This document shows positions 1 to 54,379 of a stretch of 64,000 nt of DNA, one piece after another. Under the pieces are notes generated by a model that saw only the letters and a program-made list of their open reading frames with translations, searched no databases and was not told the origin of the DNA. Source of the DNA: Cynocephalus volans. Its lineage: Eukaryota; Chordata; Mammalia; Dermoptera; Cynocephalidae. Location: NCBI RefSeq assembly GCF_027409185.1, contig NC_084466.1, positions 73,328,501 to 73,392,500 on the forward strand. The letters are read 5' to 3'. The first letter of the stretch is position 1; each line of letters begins with the position of its first letter. The translations under genes were made by a program, and so were the position numbers.

Positions 1-29340
<29,340 letters not shown>

Positions 29341-29520
29341 GTCTTACATTATTATTTTTTTTTTTTTGTCTTTTTTTTAAAAACACAAGAACAATGAATC
29401 AGGATTGAATTTCTACTTCATTTTTGTTTTCTAATGTCAGTATTTTACATTGCTAGATGTACAAACTTTATACAGAAGCACAACCCTGTGATTTTTAAAT
29501 AAAAACAGGGAAGGGAAATG
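29341..29520 (+). other. SUPT20H: SUPT20H 3' UTR with AATAAA at 29498-29503
   Basis: After the stop there is a T-rich stretch, then a canonical AATAAA hexamer 158 bp downstream, so cleavage near 29,515-29,525 is expected. Further AATAAA hexamers on this strand at 30056-30061 and near 30077 could give a longer 3' end that overlaps the EXOSC8 last exon in antisense. Confidence 0.7.
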
Positions 29521-29624
29521 TTTAACAAATTAGGTTTGGTTTACCCAAGTCATTGCTTTTTTAAAATGGTTTCTCTGCACATAATATATATGAAAGTGAA
29601 CTAAAAAATACTAGAAACATCTTT

Positions 29625-29719
29625 CAGAAGAATGTAGTTTGATATTTATTTAGTATAAAAGGTTTGTGCACAGTGTAACAAATACAGTTTTTACAAGTCT
29701 GTTTTGAAAATGTGGCTGT
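29625..29719 (-). other. EXOSC8: EXOSC8 3' UTR with AATAAA (minus strand, 29645-29650)
   Basis: Reading the minus strand, AATAAA lies about 70 nt after the stop, so cleavage near 29,625-29,630 is expected. A second AATAAA overlaps the stop codon (29719-29724) but is too early to be the main signal. About 100 bp would separate this end from the SUPT20H end. Confidence 0.65.
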
Positions 29720-29835
29720 TTATTTGGGTTTCATACTCTTAATTACTTCATCCATCAGTTTTTTTACTTCTCTGTGTCTTGTAACTGCTCGACTCATACA
29801 GTCCTGAAGTTTAGCTCCAGTCAGCCCACTTCCTC
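29720..29835 (-). CDS. EXOSC8: EXOSC8 exon 11 (last)
   Basis: Encodes (G)[17 protein letters not shown] through [15 protein letters not shown] and the stop at 29720-29722. The acceptor is aatttttcag. Confidence 0.97.
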
Positions 29836-32800
29836 CTGAAAAATTATTGTGCCAATAATCTTTCAGATAAACTTTGTAAAACATTAATGTCATGTTAAAA
29901 AAAAAAGATAATGTAAATCAGTGGTATTATCTCAATATTTGCAAGTTATGTTTTAACAACATCTCCAAGTGATTCTGATGTATCCCATAATTTTAAGAAC
30001 CACTGACTGTATACAATGTAAAAATGTAAGGAATTTGAGGTAGCAAAGAAACTACAATAAACTTCTATTAGGTAAACAATAAAACATCCCACATTCCATT
30101 TGGCCCTCCCTCATATAAAGCTCACACTGGGTTTTCATCTACATATGCTTAGGAAAGAAGTGGTAGAAACATGCCTGGTTTGTGAAGACAACAGAGCTTG
30201 CCTTCGTCATCCATTACAATTGTTAAGGTTCCTGTTGCCAGATGTTCCTCCTCTCCAGCAGGGTCAACTATGAGCAAAGTGCTATTAAAAAAAAAAAAAA
30301 AAGTCTAAGTTACCAATCCATGAACAAATTTTACTTTAAAAGAATACTAAACATAACTACCTGCATTTTATCTTAGGTATCGATATAAGATATGAGAGCC
30401 ACAGAGAACTGGTAGGAAACCAGAAAAGTTAATAGCAACCTAAAATCTAATACTTATAAGAAACTTTGCTTTTCAATTTGTGGATATACAGTCCTTGGCA
30501 AATATTGAAGACAGCTTCAGGTAAATCTTTAGTAAAAGAATGAAAAATTAACATTACATAGGAATAAGTAAGCCAAGGTAAGGTAAGCACTGAATTGATC
30601 ATCTAAATCAGGATGCTTATGAAAGTGGAAGGGTTGACTAGAAATAATTGTGCAGAGACAACAGTTATAAACTCATATGTCCAGGGCAAACAAGGATATA
30701 TGGTCATCTTAAGCACTTCCTGAAGAGTAAAAAGCTAAATAACAATACGTGACCTTAAATATAGACTTTTTTTATACATTTGATTAACTTACTCATCAAA
30801 CACTGCAAAGGAAGTTGCAACTGGATGAGTTCTAACATTCAAATAACTTTTCTTCTTTAAATTAACTTCTGCTAATGCAGTTTCTTCGTTTATAGTAACT
30901 TCAGGTAACTGTACTGGGAAAAGGCAAATATGTAAAGTAAGTCTCTCACTCTAGTGTAAGTAAAAAATGGTTTGTATGCTTTCACTTTTCCCTGTATTTA
31001 ACTCGTCCAGAACATTCTTTTTAAAAAAGTAACTTAGAACAATTAAGTATAACAGATATGAACATTGTTTTTCAGAACATTTTTTCAGAACATCTGACAT
31101 TCCTGCCTAGCACTTACTTCATTTTTTAGGAAAAGTTTAAGAAATCAAAATTAAGAATTAATAGTTAACATGTCTAGCCACTTTCTATATGCCAGGTACT
31201 GCTTTAAGCATTTTCACATTTTCATTGTATTAATTCACTTAATTATCAACACTCGTACAAAGTTAGTACTTACAAAGTTAGCACAGAGTAGTAGAACCAG
31301 GATTCAAAAGTTAATTCCTTGCTTTAACAACTATACTCTGTAATACTGCTATTCTAACTGTATTTTCTACTTCCAGTTAGCTAGATGTATTGTTAATTCA
31401 GCAATGCAATGATAGGAAATATGCACAAACCACTGAAATCCATAACAAATCAGTCTACCCACATTCCTTACTAAGAAACTTTACTATTAAAAGTGAATAC
31501 AGTCTTACAGTAAAAATAAAAGAATCCATTCTACTCCTTTTGGCAACATCACATAAAAACTTAGAGGACTGTAACTTGAATAGATGGGTACAGTCAAGGT
31601 GATACTCTAAAAGGCATTCAGTTGGAGAAAAAACATCCAAATATATTTGGAAAGTCATGTCAGTATTGTGTTCATGTCAGTATTATGTTCATTAATATGA
31701 ACGACAGCTAAATCTTAAAAATTTTTTAAAAGTTTACTGAGCAAATGTGTATTACAAGTGTCACAAAACTTAAAAACAGTCTGACCCATTAGTAGGAACA
31801 CTGCCTTTTATTAAGGTGGCTTACCATTTTTTAAAGCCGCTAACAAAGCAAATGTGCAGGCATCCAAAATGTTTCCATCATAGTCTAAGCAAATGAGATC
31901 ACAGTATAGAACCCAAGCAAGCTAAAACAGATTTAACACAAAAACAAATAAGAACCTTCCAATGGATAGAACATGCTATTTGCTTAGACTTAACCACAAA
32001 AGCCTTGGTTAGACAAGATATGCTTCAAGGCTCAAAAACTTTAAACAATGCTTTACCATTACTAAGTAGAAAACAAAAAAACTGGACAAGTTTAGTGAAA
32101 GCATGCTTTTAACTACAAAGCTGATAAGTGGTGAACATTTCCATTGCCCTCAAGGAGGCTATAGATGTAGAAGGAATTGCCATTCTTGTTGCTAGGTTAG
32201 CAAAAGAGGAAAATGTTTTGGAAAGCCCTAGCTGAAAACTCAAATGTACTTTCACACAGAAACCATGGTATATAAAATATTTAGGTTCTACAGTGCTAAT
32301 GAAACAGTATATAATCTAATAGGAAAAGCTTCTCTAGGGTCTAATCAACAATTCTAAGTTTTTAAACAGACTTAGAATCTACCATGTGGATTCACTTTAC
32401 ACATGTTATTAGCACAATCAGAAATTAATCTCTAGGGCTGACCCCGTGGCGCACTCAGGAGAGTGCGGTGCTGGGAGCGCAGCAGCGCTCCCACCACGGG
32501 TTCGGATCCTATATAAGGATGGCTGGTGCGCTCACTGGCTGAGCGCGGTACGGCCGGTCACAAAAAGACAAAAAAAAAAAAAAAAGAAAAGAAAAGAAAT
32601 TAATCTCTATAAGGACTAAAAAATAACTCTCAAAGCTAAGGGAGAAAAAATTACCTCAGCTTAAAAGGTAGACCCAGACAGGTAATAAGTTAGTCAAACT
32701 TGTTTGTTTTTTATGAACTACATAGTTTAGATAATTACAGAATAAGACTGATTTTTTTTTTTTTTAACCAAATTCCACCTTAAATCTGTAAGACATCCAT

Positions 32801-35800
32801 ATTTAAGGCTACTGTGGTTTGTTGTTTTAATTTCCCTGTTTACTTTTCCCCACAAAAAACACTTAAGAATTAATAAAAGCTCATAGCTTCTCTATTCCTC
32901 TTACCTTTCCTGGAGAAATGCATAAGTCCTCTTTCTGAATTATCTGTGAACTTGATTTAATGACAAAGAGCACAGTAAATGAAATGTCAAAAACTATCTT
33001 AAAATGAATGATGTTAAAATTCTATCATGATGGTCTTACTTTTCAATGACATCAGCAATGAACTGGCTGGCCACTTGGGCCTCTTCTCCAGGAGGTCCAG
33101 ACCGAAATCTTGATGAACACAGGGGTGGTAGATCCACATTAGGAACTGAAAGAAACACTCTTGACAGCTATGGACTAATAAACTTCACCTTCTTGTTTAC
33201 TGAAGGGTTAAAGGTATTATCAGTCCACAAAGGTGATTGTGGCCATGGATAGGCTTTTCCAAATGGAAAGCACTGTAATATTACAATTACATTCTTTTTG
33301 GTCTATGTAAGACTCCCAGACTGAGATAAAATGAAATTTATATTCTTCTGACTTTATTCTCAATTTTTTAAAAAAAATCCATATTAGGCCTCAGTCCTCC
33401 TAAATCCTTCACAAGTTTTCCTGATTTCTTTCAAAAATACCTCAATCTCTAACAGAAGATAGTCCATCTGCTCACGCCCAGTGGTTTTTTGCATTTTAAA
33501 AACGTTGGTTTAGGGCCAGCCTGTGGCTCACTCAGGAGAGCGTGGTGCTGATAACACCAAATCCACGGTTTCGGATCCCTATATAGGGATGGCCAGTTTG
33601 CTCACTTGGGAGAGCGTGGTGCTGAAAACACCAAGTCAAGGGGTAAGATCCCCTTACCGGTCATCTTTAAAAAAAAAAAATGTTGGTTCCTACCATAAAG
33701 AACAGATGGTCCAAGACAAGGAAAAAAATTGCAGTGGTATAAAACAAAGAATCTTTACGGAAACAGAAATGTTTGCAGTGACAGCACTTTGATTTAAAAA
33801 GTTCTACTTTCTTGGTTGATGATATCTAAATGTATAAACAAAAATCGACCAAGTTTCATAAAGGTTCAAATTATGAAATTCCATATCTTGCTAACACGTA
33901 TACAGAAAACATGGGGAATGTGCTTCATACCTGTATATTTATTTCTGAATGTTAGGAATAATTCTCTTCTTTATTTCAATTCAACTACTAGGTCTTAACT
34001 ACAATTAGTAGTATTCAATGTGTTAGAGCATGTGTATGAAAATTACAAAATCATTTAACTTACCAACAAATCCTTTATCAGGGGCATCTGCTGGTGGTGC
34101 TGCAAATTCCTATAGAAACAAATGTTTCCTAGTGAAAGAAGCTACTAAAAATTTGTGAAGACATTTTACCAATCAGTTATGTAAGGCTCTGTGAAAGACC
34201 ATCTTAGCTAAATAACTACTACATCCTTTGCTTGGAAAATTGTGTCAAGGACTCCAAGGACACTGGCACTGATACAATAGCTGCAAGGTAAGAAGGCAGT
34301 ATAATATTATGGACTACATTGTAGTGCTATTCATCAAGATTACCTGGGGATATTTTTAAAAATATTAATTGGGTTTCTGTCCCACCATCCCTTCTACTGA
34401 TTCAGTAGCTAAGAATCTGAATTTAATCCCAAGTGAAACTGACACAGCCAGATTTAGTGGTCAAGAGCAAAGGCTCTACAGTCACTATTGCCAGTTCAAA
34501 TGTCAGACCCACACTTACTGGCTGAGACACTGGGCAAGTTATTTAACCTTTATCTGACCTTCAACTTCATCATCTGTCAAATGGGAGGAATAATAATAGT
34601 GCCCACTTCTAGGGACTGTTAATGAGGGGCAAATAAGTTAATGCCATGAAGTCCCTAGCATAAAACCTAGCAAGGAATAAGTGCTCAAATCTCACTGCTA
34701 GACATCACCCCAGCTTTACCAAGGAAGAATCTGAACATAAGTAAAACAGGGTGTGGTGTAGTCAAAAAAGCATAAGGTTTGGAGTCAGATTTGTGTCTAA
34801 ATTCTACTTATGAGCCTTGGGTACCTGGACAAGATAATTAACCTCATCATAAAACAGAAGACAGAAAAAACATGATTGTTTAGAAGATTAATTGAATAAT
34901 TTTGTAAAGCACCTAGTAAGGTGCCTGGAACATAACAGATCCTCAGTAAATAGCAGCTATTATTCCCTCAAACTTTTTTTTTTGAATAATTTCAATTTTC
35001 TACACCTTACTGGCTAAAAGCATGTCACCAAAAATTTTTTAATTTCTCAAATGATATAACCAAACTTAAAAATTAAGGGTGATGATGATTTAAAAAGTTA
35101 TTTCATTTCAGTACATTTGACAAATGTTCATAAATCATAAAGAGTCATTAAAACTTGGGTGGTATTATCTAATATAGGTAAAAGCTCTTGGGAAATTAAA
35201 ACAAATACTAAAAAACTGACACCTGACTGCCTAATCAACCTAATTACAATCTAATGCATATATGAAGCTAATGTGGTAACTCAGATCTCAATAGGACTTA
35301 CATTAAACCTACCGCTTTAACTCCACAAATTACTGTAGTATTTCCCAACTTCACTAAAGCAGAACCATCTGCAGTACTAATTGAACCTGAAAAGATAAGT
35401 ATTTAAGCAAAATGACAAGTCCATAAAAGGAAAACAGCTACAAAATTATCTACATAATATTATGTTTTAGTTTGCTACACATCAATTGCTTATGAAAATT
35501 CCAAGTTCAAGTCATTGATTTTAAAATGGTATAACTATTTAAAATTATTATTTTTAGAATTATTCATCTGTCTTTGAATTTGAGTTAATCATTTTTCATT
35601 CAACCAGAGGGCTGTTACACAGATAAAAATCTCCTAACAAAATCATCAAATTCCTGAGAAAAATTTGGTAAAATTTGGCTGAAAAATTGTGTAAGTGGTT
35701 CAGAGACTAAAACTTGGGAAAGTCAAGTTGAAACTGGGAAATATATCCTCACCTATGTTGACAGTTGTAGGTCTGAATTCGCCAAGTTCTCTTCCATCAG

Positions 35801-37383
35801 GACGGCAGTTCTCTTTCTAAATAAATGTTTATTTATATGAAAACAGATTACATCTACATGTATATTTTACACACACTTGGGGAAACTTCAAGTAATTTAA
35901 ATGAATTCAACCTTGTTAATTCAAATGAATTCATTTAAATTACTTGAAATTTATTTTTGAAAGAAGCATATGATATTGTTATCAAAAGGAATAATATGCG
36001 GCCGACCCCGTGGCCCACTCGGGAGAGTGCGGTGCTGGGAGCGCAGGGGCACTCCTGCTGCGAGTTCGGATCCTATATAGGCACGGCCAGTGCGCACACT
36101 GGCTGAGCGCCGTCCGGGCGACACCAAGCCAAGGGTTGCGATCCCCTTACCGGTCACAAAAAAGAAAAAAAAAAGGAATAATATGTACATAAGTACCTTT
36201 ACTCACCAGAAATCTCCTGTAATACTCCAGTGGTTCCACGGTTCTGAAATACATATTAAAAATATATCTGAGATAAGTGAATGAATCTTACAAATCCAGA
36301 AACTGGCAAAGATATTAAGAGTGTGGTAATGTAGCGTAAATCTCCACAATTCGTAAAAAAGTTTCGTTCATGAATTCTGATGTTTGTGTTGACACTTAAA
36401 AGCAATCATAAAAAGTAGATTCCCTTGTAGTAGCAATCACATTCAATTGCTATCCTTAACTCTTGAGGACCAATTAGAGGACTGGAGTCCAAAGCTCACT
36501 GACATCTTTGAAAGAGGATTAATCCAGAGCATGTCATTCTTGCTCTGAAGCAGGGATTCTTAACCTAGTGATGATGAAAAAAGTTACATCTTTATTTTCA
36601 CTGTAACTGAAATTTAGCATATTCCTCAATTATGACTGTAGGCAGTAAGCTATTATAATATTTAGCAGTACCTGCAACTTTAACAACCAGAGAAACATAA
36701 ATGTTTTTGTTTTTACGTTCAGGCTCATTGTTACTCTGAAATTCCAAGAGTTAACAGTACTACCCTTACCACTAGATTTGTTCAAGAAAGTTAATTTTAA
36801 AACAAGTATATGAGTAATATTTTTACTAATCTTGAATTCGGAGTCTGTACACATAGAAAGATAACTATTTCAACATAATTGGTTTCCTTTGGAATCCTAT
36901 TTATCCACTTAATAACTTTACCCTAAGAAAGTCCATAGGCTTCACAAGAATGGCACCGAAAAGGGCTTTTAAGTAAAGCCTCCCGAACGAGGCGCAATCG
37001 TTTTAGAAATAAAGTACGCCAGAGGGAAAGCAGGGAGGCTTTTGCTTCTAAGGCAACAATCTTCAAAGGATTACAACTGTGTCTCCTGAGACTGCACGTT
37101 CACTACACAGCAAGCTCACGAGGGTTCGCGGTGGGTACAGAACCCTCACATACAGTCCCTTCGTCTCCCGTGTCACTGCTCGGAAGAAGCCCCTTTCCTT
37201 TCACTACGACCACCTCCAGGTCCTCCCGTCCGTCGCCTGCCTCGGCGGGCAAGAAAAGTGGGAACCTGGCGGACTCGGCCTCTACGTAAGAAAATCCCAA
37301 CCAAGGTTTAAAGGAAGCTGCCATCTGGCAGTGTACACAACTCAACCCACTGCCGCCAACACTCACTTGAACCCAGCCGCCAT
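29720..37383 (-). CDS. EXOSC8: EXOSC8 (RRP43), exosome core ring subunit, complete, 11 coding exons
   Basis: EXOSC8 is one of six RNase PH-like subunits forming the ring of the 9-subunit RNA exosome core in nucleus and cytoplasm. In eukaryotes the ring is structural and not catalytic. Exons in transcript order (plus-strand coordinates): 37367-37383, 36207-36243, 35753-35816, 35313-35386, 34064-34109, 33040-33145, 32905-32950, 31825-31921, 30793-30913, 30175-30281, 29720-29835. They sum to 831 nt: 276 codons plus TAA, the length I remember for human. It starts [17 protein letters not shown] and ends VIKSMKPK. All introns are GT-AG except the last, which is GC-AG. The start codon is fixed by a perfect TISU element. 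No truncation or frameshift is seen. From literature knowledge, recessive human variants cause pontocerebellar hypoplasia 1C. Confidence 0.98.
30175..30281 (-). CDS. EXOSC8: EXOSC8 exon 10 with GC donor
   Basis: Encodes [19 protein letters not shown] through [14 protein letters not shown] plus G. The intron that follows begins GCATGT, not GT. Joining CCAG to GAGGAAGT of exon 11 gives the conserved HKPGGSG, so the GC donor is required by the frame. Confidence 0.96.
30793..30913 (-). CDS. EXOSC8: EXOSC8 exon 9
   Basis: Encodes (V)[17 protein letters not shown] to [12 protein letters not shown] plus two bases. The acceptor is tttcccag and the donor gtaagt. Confidence 0.97.
30914..31824 (-). other. 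EXOSC8 intron with MIR fragment and short tandem duplication
   Basis: A reverse MIR lies at about 31165-31345 (atgccaggtactgctttaag, agtagaaccaggattcaaaa). A near-perfect 17-bp tandem duplication (tcatgtcagtattgtgt) lies at about 31655-31688. Otherwise unrecognised. Confidence 0.5.
31825..31921 (-). CDS. EXOSC8: EXOSC8 exon 8
   Basis: Encodes [20 protein letters not shown] through [11 protein letters not shown] plus one base. The D-Y-D-G-N turn and the helix after it are typical of the RNase PH fold. The acceptor is ctgttttag and the donor gtaagc. Confidence 0.97.
32435..32594 (+). mobile_element. tRNA SINE (CYN-like type B) with perfect 15-bp TSD
   Basis: Reads GGCTGACCCCGTGGCGCACT to CACGGGTTCGGATCC, then ggctggtgcgctcactggct, cggccggtcac and an A/G-rich tail. 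Perfect duplication agaaattaatctcta at 32420-32434 and 32595-32609. Antisense to EXOSC8. Confidence 0.92.
32905..32950 (-). CDS. EXOSC8: EXOSC8 exon 7
   Basis: 46 nt encoding (N)[15 protein letters not shown]. The acceptor used (aaatcaag) is poor in pyrimidines. A second AG lies 7 bases into the exon (ttcacag) and would shift the frame if used. Confidence 0.95.
33040..33145 (-). CDS. EXOSC8: EXOSC8 exon 6
   Basis: Encodes (V)[16 protein letters not shown] to [11 protein letters not shown] plus two bases. This is the RNase PH-like region that contacts RNA in catalytic relatives. The acceptor is tctttcag and the donor gtaaga. Confidence 0.97.
33513..33680 (+). mobile_element. Dimeric tRNA-Ile SINE (CYN-like type A)
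   Basis: ggccagcctgtggctcactc, gctgataacaccaaatcc, a second monomer gatggccagtttgctcactt, then ccccttaccggtcatcttt and an A tail. Flanks cgttggtt/tgttggtt suggest a short target duplication. Confidence 0.88.
34064..34109 (-). CDS. EXOSC8: EXOSC8 exon 5
   Basis: Encodes [15 protein letters not shown] plus one base. Small differences from human (PPAD for PSTD, GFV for GYV, from memory). The acceptor is ttctatag and the donor gtaagt. Confidence 0.96.
34280..34440 (+). mobile_element. MER20/MER5-like hAT relic
   Basis: caagattacctggggatatt and tactgattcagtagctaaga resemble hAT-Charlie MER elements. Subfamily uncertain. Confidence 0.45.
34455..34690 (+). repeat. MIR SINE
   Basis: gtggtcaagagcaaaggctc, gagacactgggcaagttatt, catcatctgtcaaatgggag and taataatagtgcccact match the MIR consensus well. 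Confidence 0.85.
34745..34965 (+). repeat. MIR SINE, second copy
   Basis: aaggtttggagtcagatttg, aagcacctagtaaggtgcct and ggaacataacagatcctcag are MIR-like. Tandem with the copy just upstream. Confidence 0.75.
35313..35386 (-). CDS. EXOSC8: EXOSC8 exon 4
   Basis: Encodes (G)[18 protein letters not shown] then ICGVKA, a highly conserved RNase PH-type strand region. The acceptor is cttttcag and the donor gtaggt. Confidence 0.97.
35753..35816 (-). CDS. EXOSC8: EXOSC8 exon 3
   Basis: Encodes [21 protein letters not shown](G), start of the RNase PH-like fold. The Pro in FRPTT replaces the Thr I remember in human. The acceptor is ttatttag and the donor gtgagg. Confidence 0.96.
35887..35948. repeat. 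Perfect 23-bp inverted repeat with 16-bp loop
   Basis: The left arm 35887-35909 and right arm 35926-35948 are exact reverse complements (core aagtaatttaaatgaattc). It lies in the EXOSC8 intron between exons 2 and 3 and would form a hairpin in the pre-mRNA. Confidence 0.85.
35999..36170 (+). mobile_element. Dimeric tRNA SINE (CYN-like type B) with perfect 15-bp TSD
   Basis: Full length: CGGCCGACCCCGTGGCCCAC to ggccagtgcgcacactggct, ggcgacaccaagccaagggt, ccccttaccggtcac and an A-rich tail. Perfect duplication aaaaggaataatatg at 35984-35998 and 36171-36185. Confidence 0.92.
36207..36243 (-). CDS. EXOSC8: EXOSC8 exon 2
   Basis: 37 nt encoding (K)[12 protein letters not shown]. The acceptor is tatttcag and the donor gtgagt. 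It begins only 22 bp from the poly-A end of a dimeric SINE in the following intron. Confidence 0.96.
36244..37100 (-). other. EXOSC8 intron 1, nothing recognised
   Basis: AT-rich, becoming GC-rich toward the promoter from about 36,950. No repeat family named. Confidence 0.5.
37367..37383 (-). CDS. EXOSC8: EXOSC8 exon 1 coding part
   Basis: Only 17 coding nt: ATG GCG GCT GGG TTC AA, then gtgagt. The start lies inside GAAGATGGCGGC, a YY1/TISU element, which suggests a very short 5' UTR. Confidence 0.97.
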
Positions 37384-37387
37384 CTTC
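37376..37387 (-). promoter_or_regulatory. TISU/YY1 element at the EXOSC8 start codon
   Basis: The minus strand reads GAAGATGGCGGC, a perfect match to the TISU consensus SAASATGGCGGC centred on the start ATG. In other genes this element binds YY1 and directs cap-proximal, scanning-independent initiation from very short 5' UTRs. Confidence 0.85.
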
Positions 37388-37564
37388 CCAGCCGAGCGCC
37401 TGCGCCTGCGCCTGCGCCGCACTTTCGACACGGAGGGCCAGGACCCGTCCTGCTTCGGGAGAATCCGAAGGAGGGGACGCGGATGGGGTGGTCCCCGACC
37501 CGCCTGCGCATCGACCTTCTCTAGCCAGACGTCCCTCTCCGTTTCCTTTCCTTGGACGTATTTT

Positions 37565-37751
37565 ATTTTATTTTTATTTATTTATTTTTATTTTTTATTT
37601 ATTTATTTATTTATTTATTTTTTGCCTTTTCGTGACCGGCACTCAGCCAGTGAGTGCACCGGCCAGTCCTATATAGGATCCGAACCCACGGCGGGAGGGT
37701 CGCCGGGCTCCCAGCGCCGCACTCTCCCGAGTGCGCCAGGGGCTCGGCCCT
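37565..37751 (-). mobile_element. Dimeric tRNA SINE in the EXOSC8/ALG5 promoter region, 14-bp TSD
   Basis: The complement reads GGGCCGAGCCCCTGGCGCAC through gtgggttcggatcctatata to ggtcacgaaaagg and a long TTTTA/TTTA-rich plus-strand tail. Perfect duplication cttggacgtatttt at 37551-37564 and 37752-37765. Confidence 0.92.
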
Positions 37752-38108
37752 CTTGGACGTATTTTGACGAATCTGCTACTAGAAAAGTGACGGGGTGTTC
37801 CTCTTTACAAAAAGGCTGGGAGTTCAGAGTAACAGTTTAGGAGAACGCAGAGTTGAGACCAAAGAGTCAAGTATTGCGTCTGGAGCGTTTCTCAAATGTT
37901 TCTGCGTCCTTCTGCCGCCTCTGTATTACACTGGGCCCTGGGCTTGCCTCTCCCCAGGTAAAGGGCGCCCTGCTCCAGTGCCTGAGAACCGTGAACTTTC
38001 TGTGCGTTCGTTATCCGCACCAGGTTACACTTCGCAGGTCCCTGAGTTAGCTCTAAAGGAGCAGCGAGTGTTTTATATTGTGTCGTGGCTCAAGGCTTCT
38101 ACCTTGCC

Positions 38109-38505
38109 TCCAGGTGGGGTTGGCAGATAAAATACAAGACACTCAATTAAATTTGAATGTCAGATAGAGTAATTTTTTAGTATGAGTATCCCCCAAATAG
38201 TGCATGTTATTAGTTGTTACCAGGGGCTGGGGGAGCAGGGAAAGCTTTAAAGATAGATAGTGGTGATGGTTGTACAGCAGTGTGAATGTAATTAATGCCG
38301 CTATACTGTACACTTAAAATGGTTAAAATGGCAAATTTTGTTTATCACAATTTTTAAAAATTAGTGTAATAGAGCAGATACCTTTAAATGGGTGAATTGT
38401 ATCGCATGTGAATTATATCTCAGTAAGGCTAAGTAATTATTAGTTGTTTACCTTAAATTCAGATTAAGTGGACCTCTTGCATCTTGCTAAATCTGGCAAC
38501 CCCTA
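38109..38505. mobile_element. Inverted-repeat DNA-transposon relic split by L1 3' UTR sequence
   Basis: The left part (ttggcagataaaatacaaga, caattaaatttgaatgtcag) has its complement at the right (about 38445-38505: ttaaattcagattaagtgg, aaatctggcaaccc). Between them, 38215-38432 carries L1 3' UTR ends (tgtacacttaaaatggttaa; gtgaattatatctcagtaag). It sits between the SINE and the ALG5 start. Confidence 0.55.
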
Positions 38506-38691
38506 GCGCTTTCTTCCGCATGGACTGAGCGCCCCGCGCGCGACAGCTGCGTGTTCTTCGTCTTGCCGCGCGGGGGCGCTGTGGGCGGCGGGCTTCCGGC
38601 CGCGCGGCCTCTGGAGGCGGAGGCGGGACTGGCGGGCGCTTCCGCGTGCGTGTAGGCGCGGGAGAGGGCAGGCGGCGGCCCGGCATGGGCG

Positions 38692-54057
<15,366 letters not shown>

Positions 54058-54379
54058 GTGAGTATAAGAATATAGGCTAAATACAATTCCATCAAGAGTA
54101 CAGGGAGTCTAAAATAAAATTTAAAGGGAATTTATTTATAAGTTTAAAAATCGGGTATTTGTGGTATGAAATTCCTTTATAAATGTTACAGTTCCACAGG
54201 AAAGCTAATCACTTTGTTATGAACATTGACTGATTTTCTAAGATTGACTTGACAGTTACTTAATTAATATTCTGGCCACCTCTCTCTCTTGATTTCTAAT
54301 TGCTTAAGTTCTGCCAAAGTTTTAGTATTTATTATGTATATTCAGTTAAGACTTATATTTAAATGCATAGCCTGAGACT

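Larger units (their letters stand above)
37384..38691. promoter_or_regulatory. Head-to-head promoter region of EXOSC8 and ALG5
   Basis: The two start codons face away from each other 1308 bp apart. Both ends are CpG-rich (about 37,100-37,550 and 38,500-38,800). Between them are a minus-strand dimeric SINE and an AT-rich repeat patch. Near the EXOSC8 end there are tandem CTGCGC units (37,397-37,420) and a CTGCGCATCG site near 37,503, which resemble NRF1 sites. Near the ALG5 end there is a CTTCCGG ETS-type site near 38,592 and GC boxes. Single-base transcription starts cannot be read from sequence. Confidence 0.7.

Noticed and set aside
37079..37840. 253-codon plus-strand open frame across the EXOSC8 first exon
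   Set aside because: It lies antisense to EXOSC8 exon 1 in a CpG island and runs into the SINE and its TTTA tail. It has no homology and the composition explains its length.
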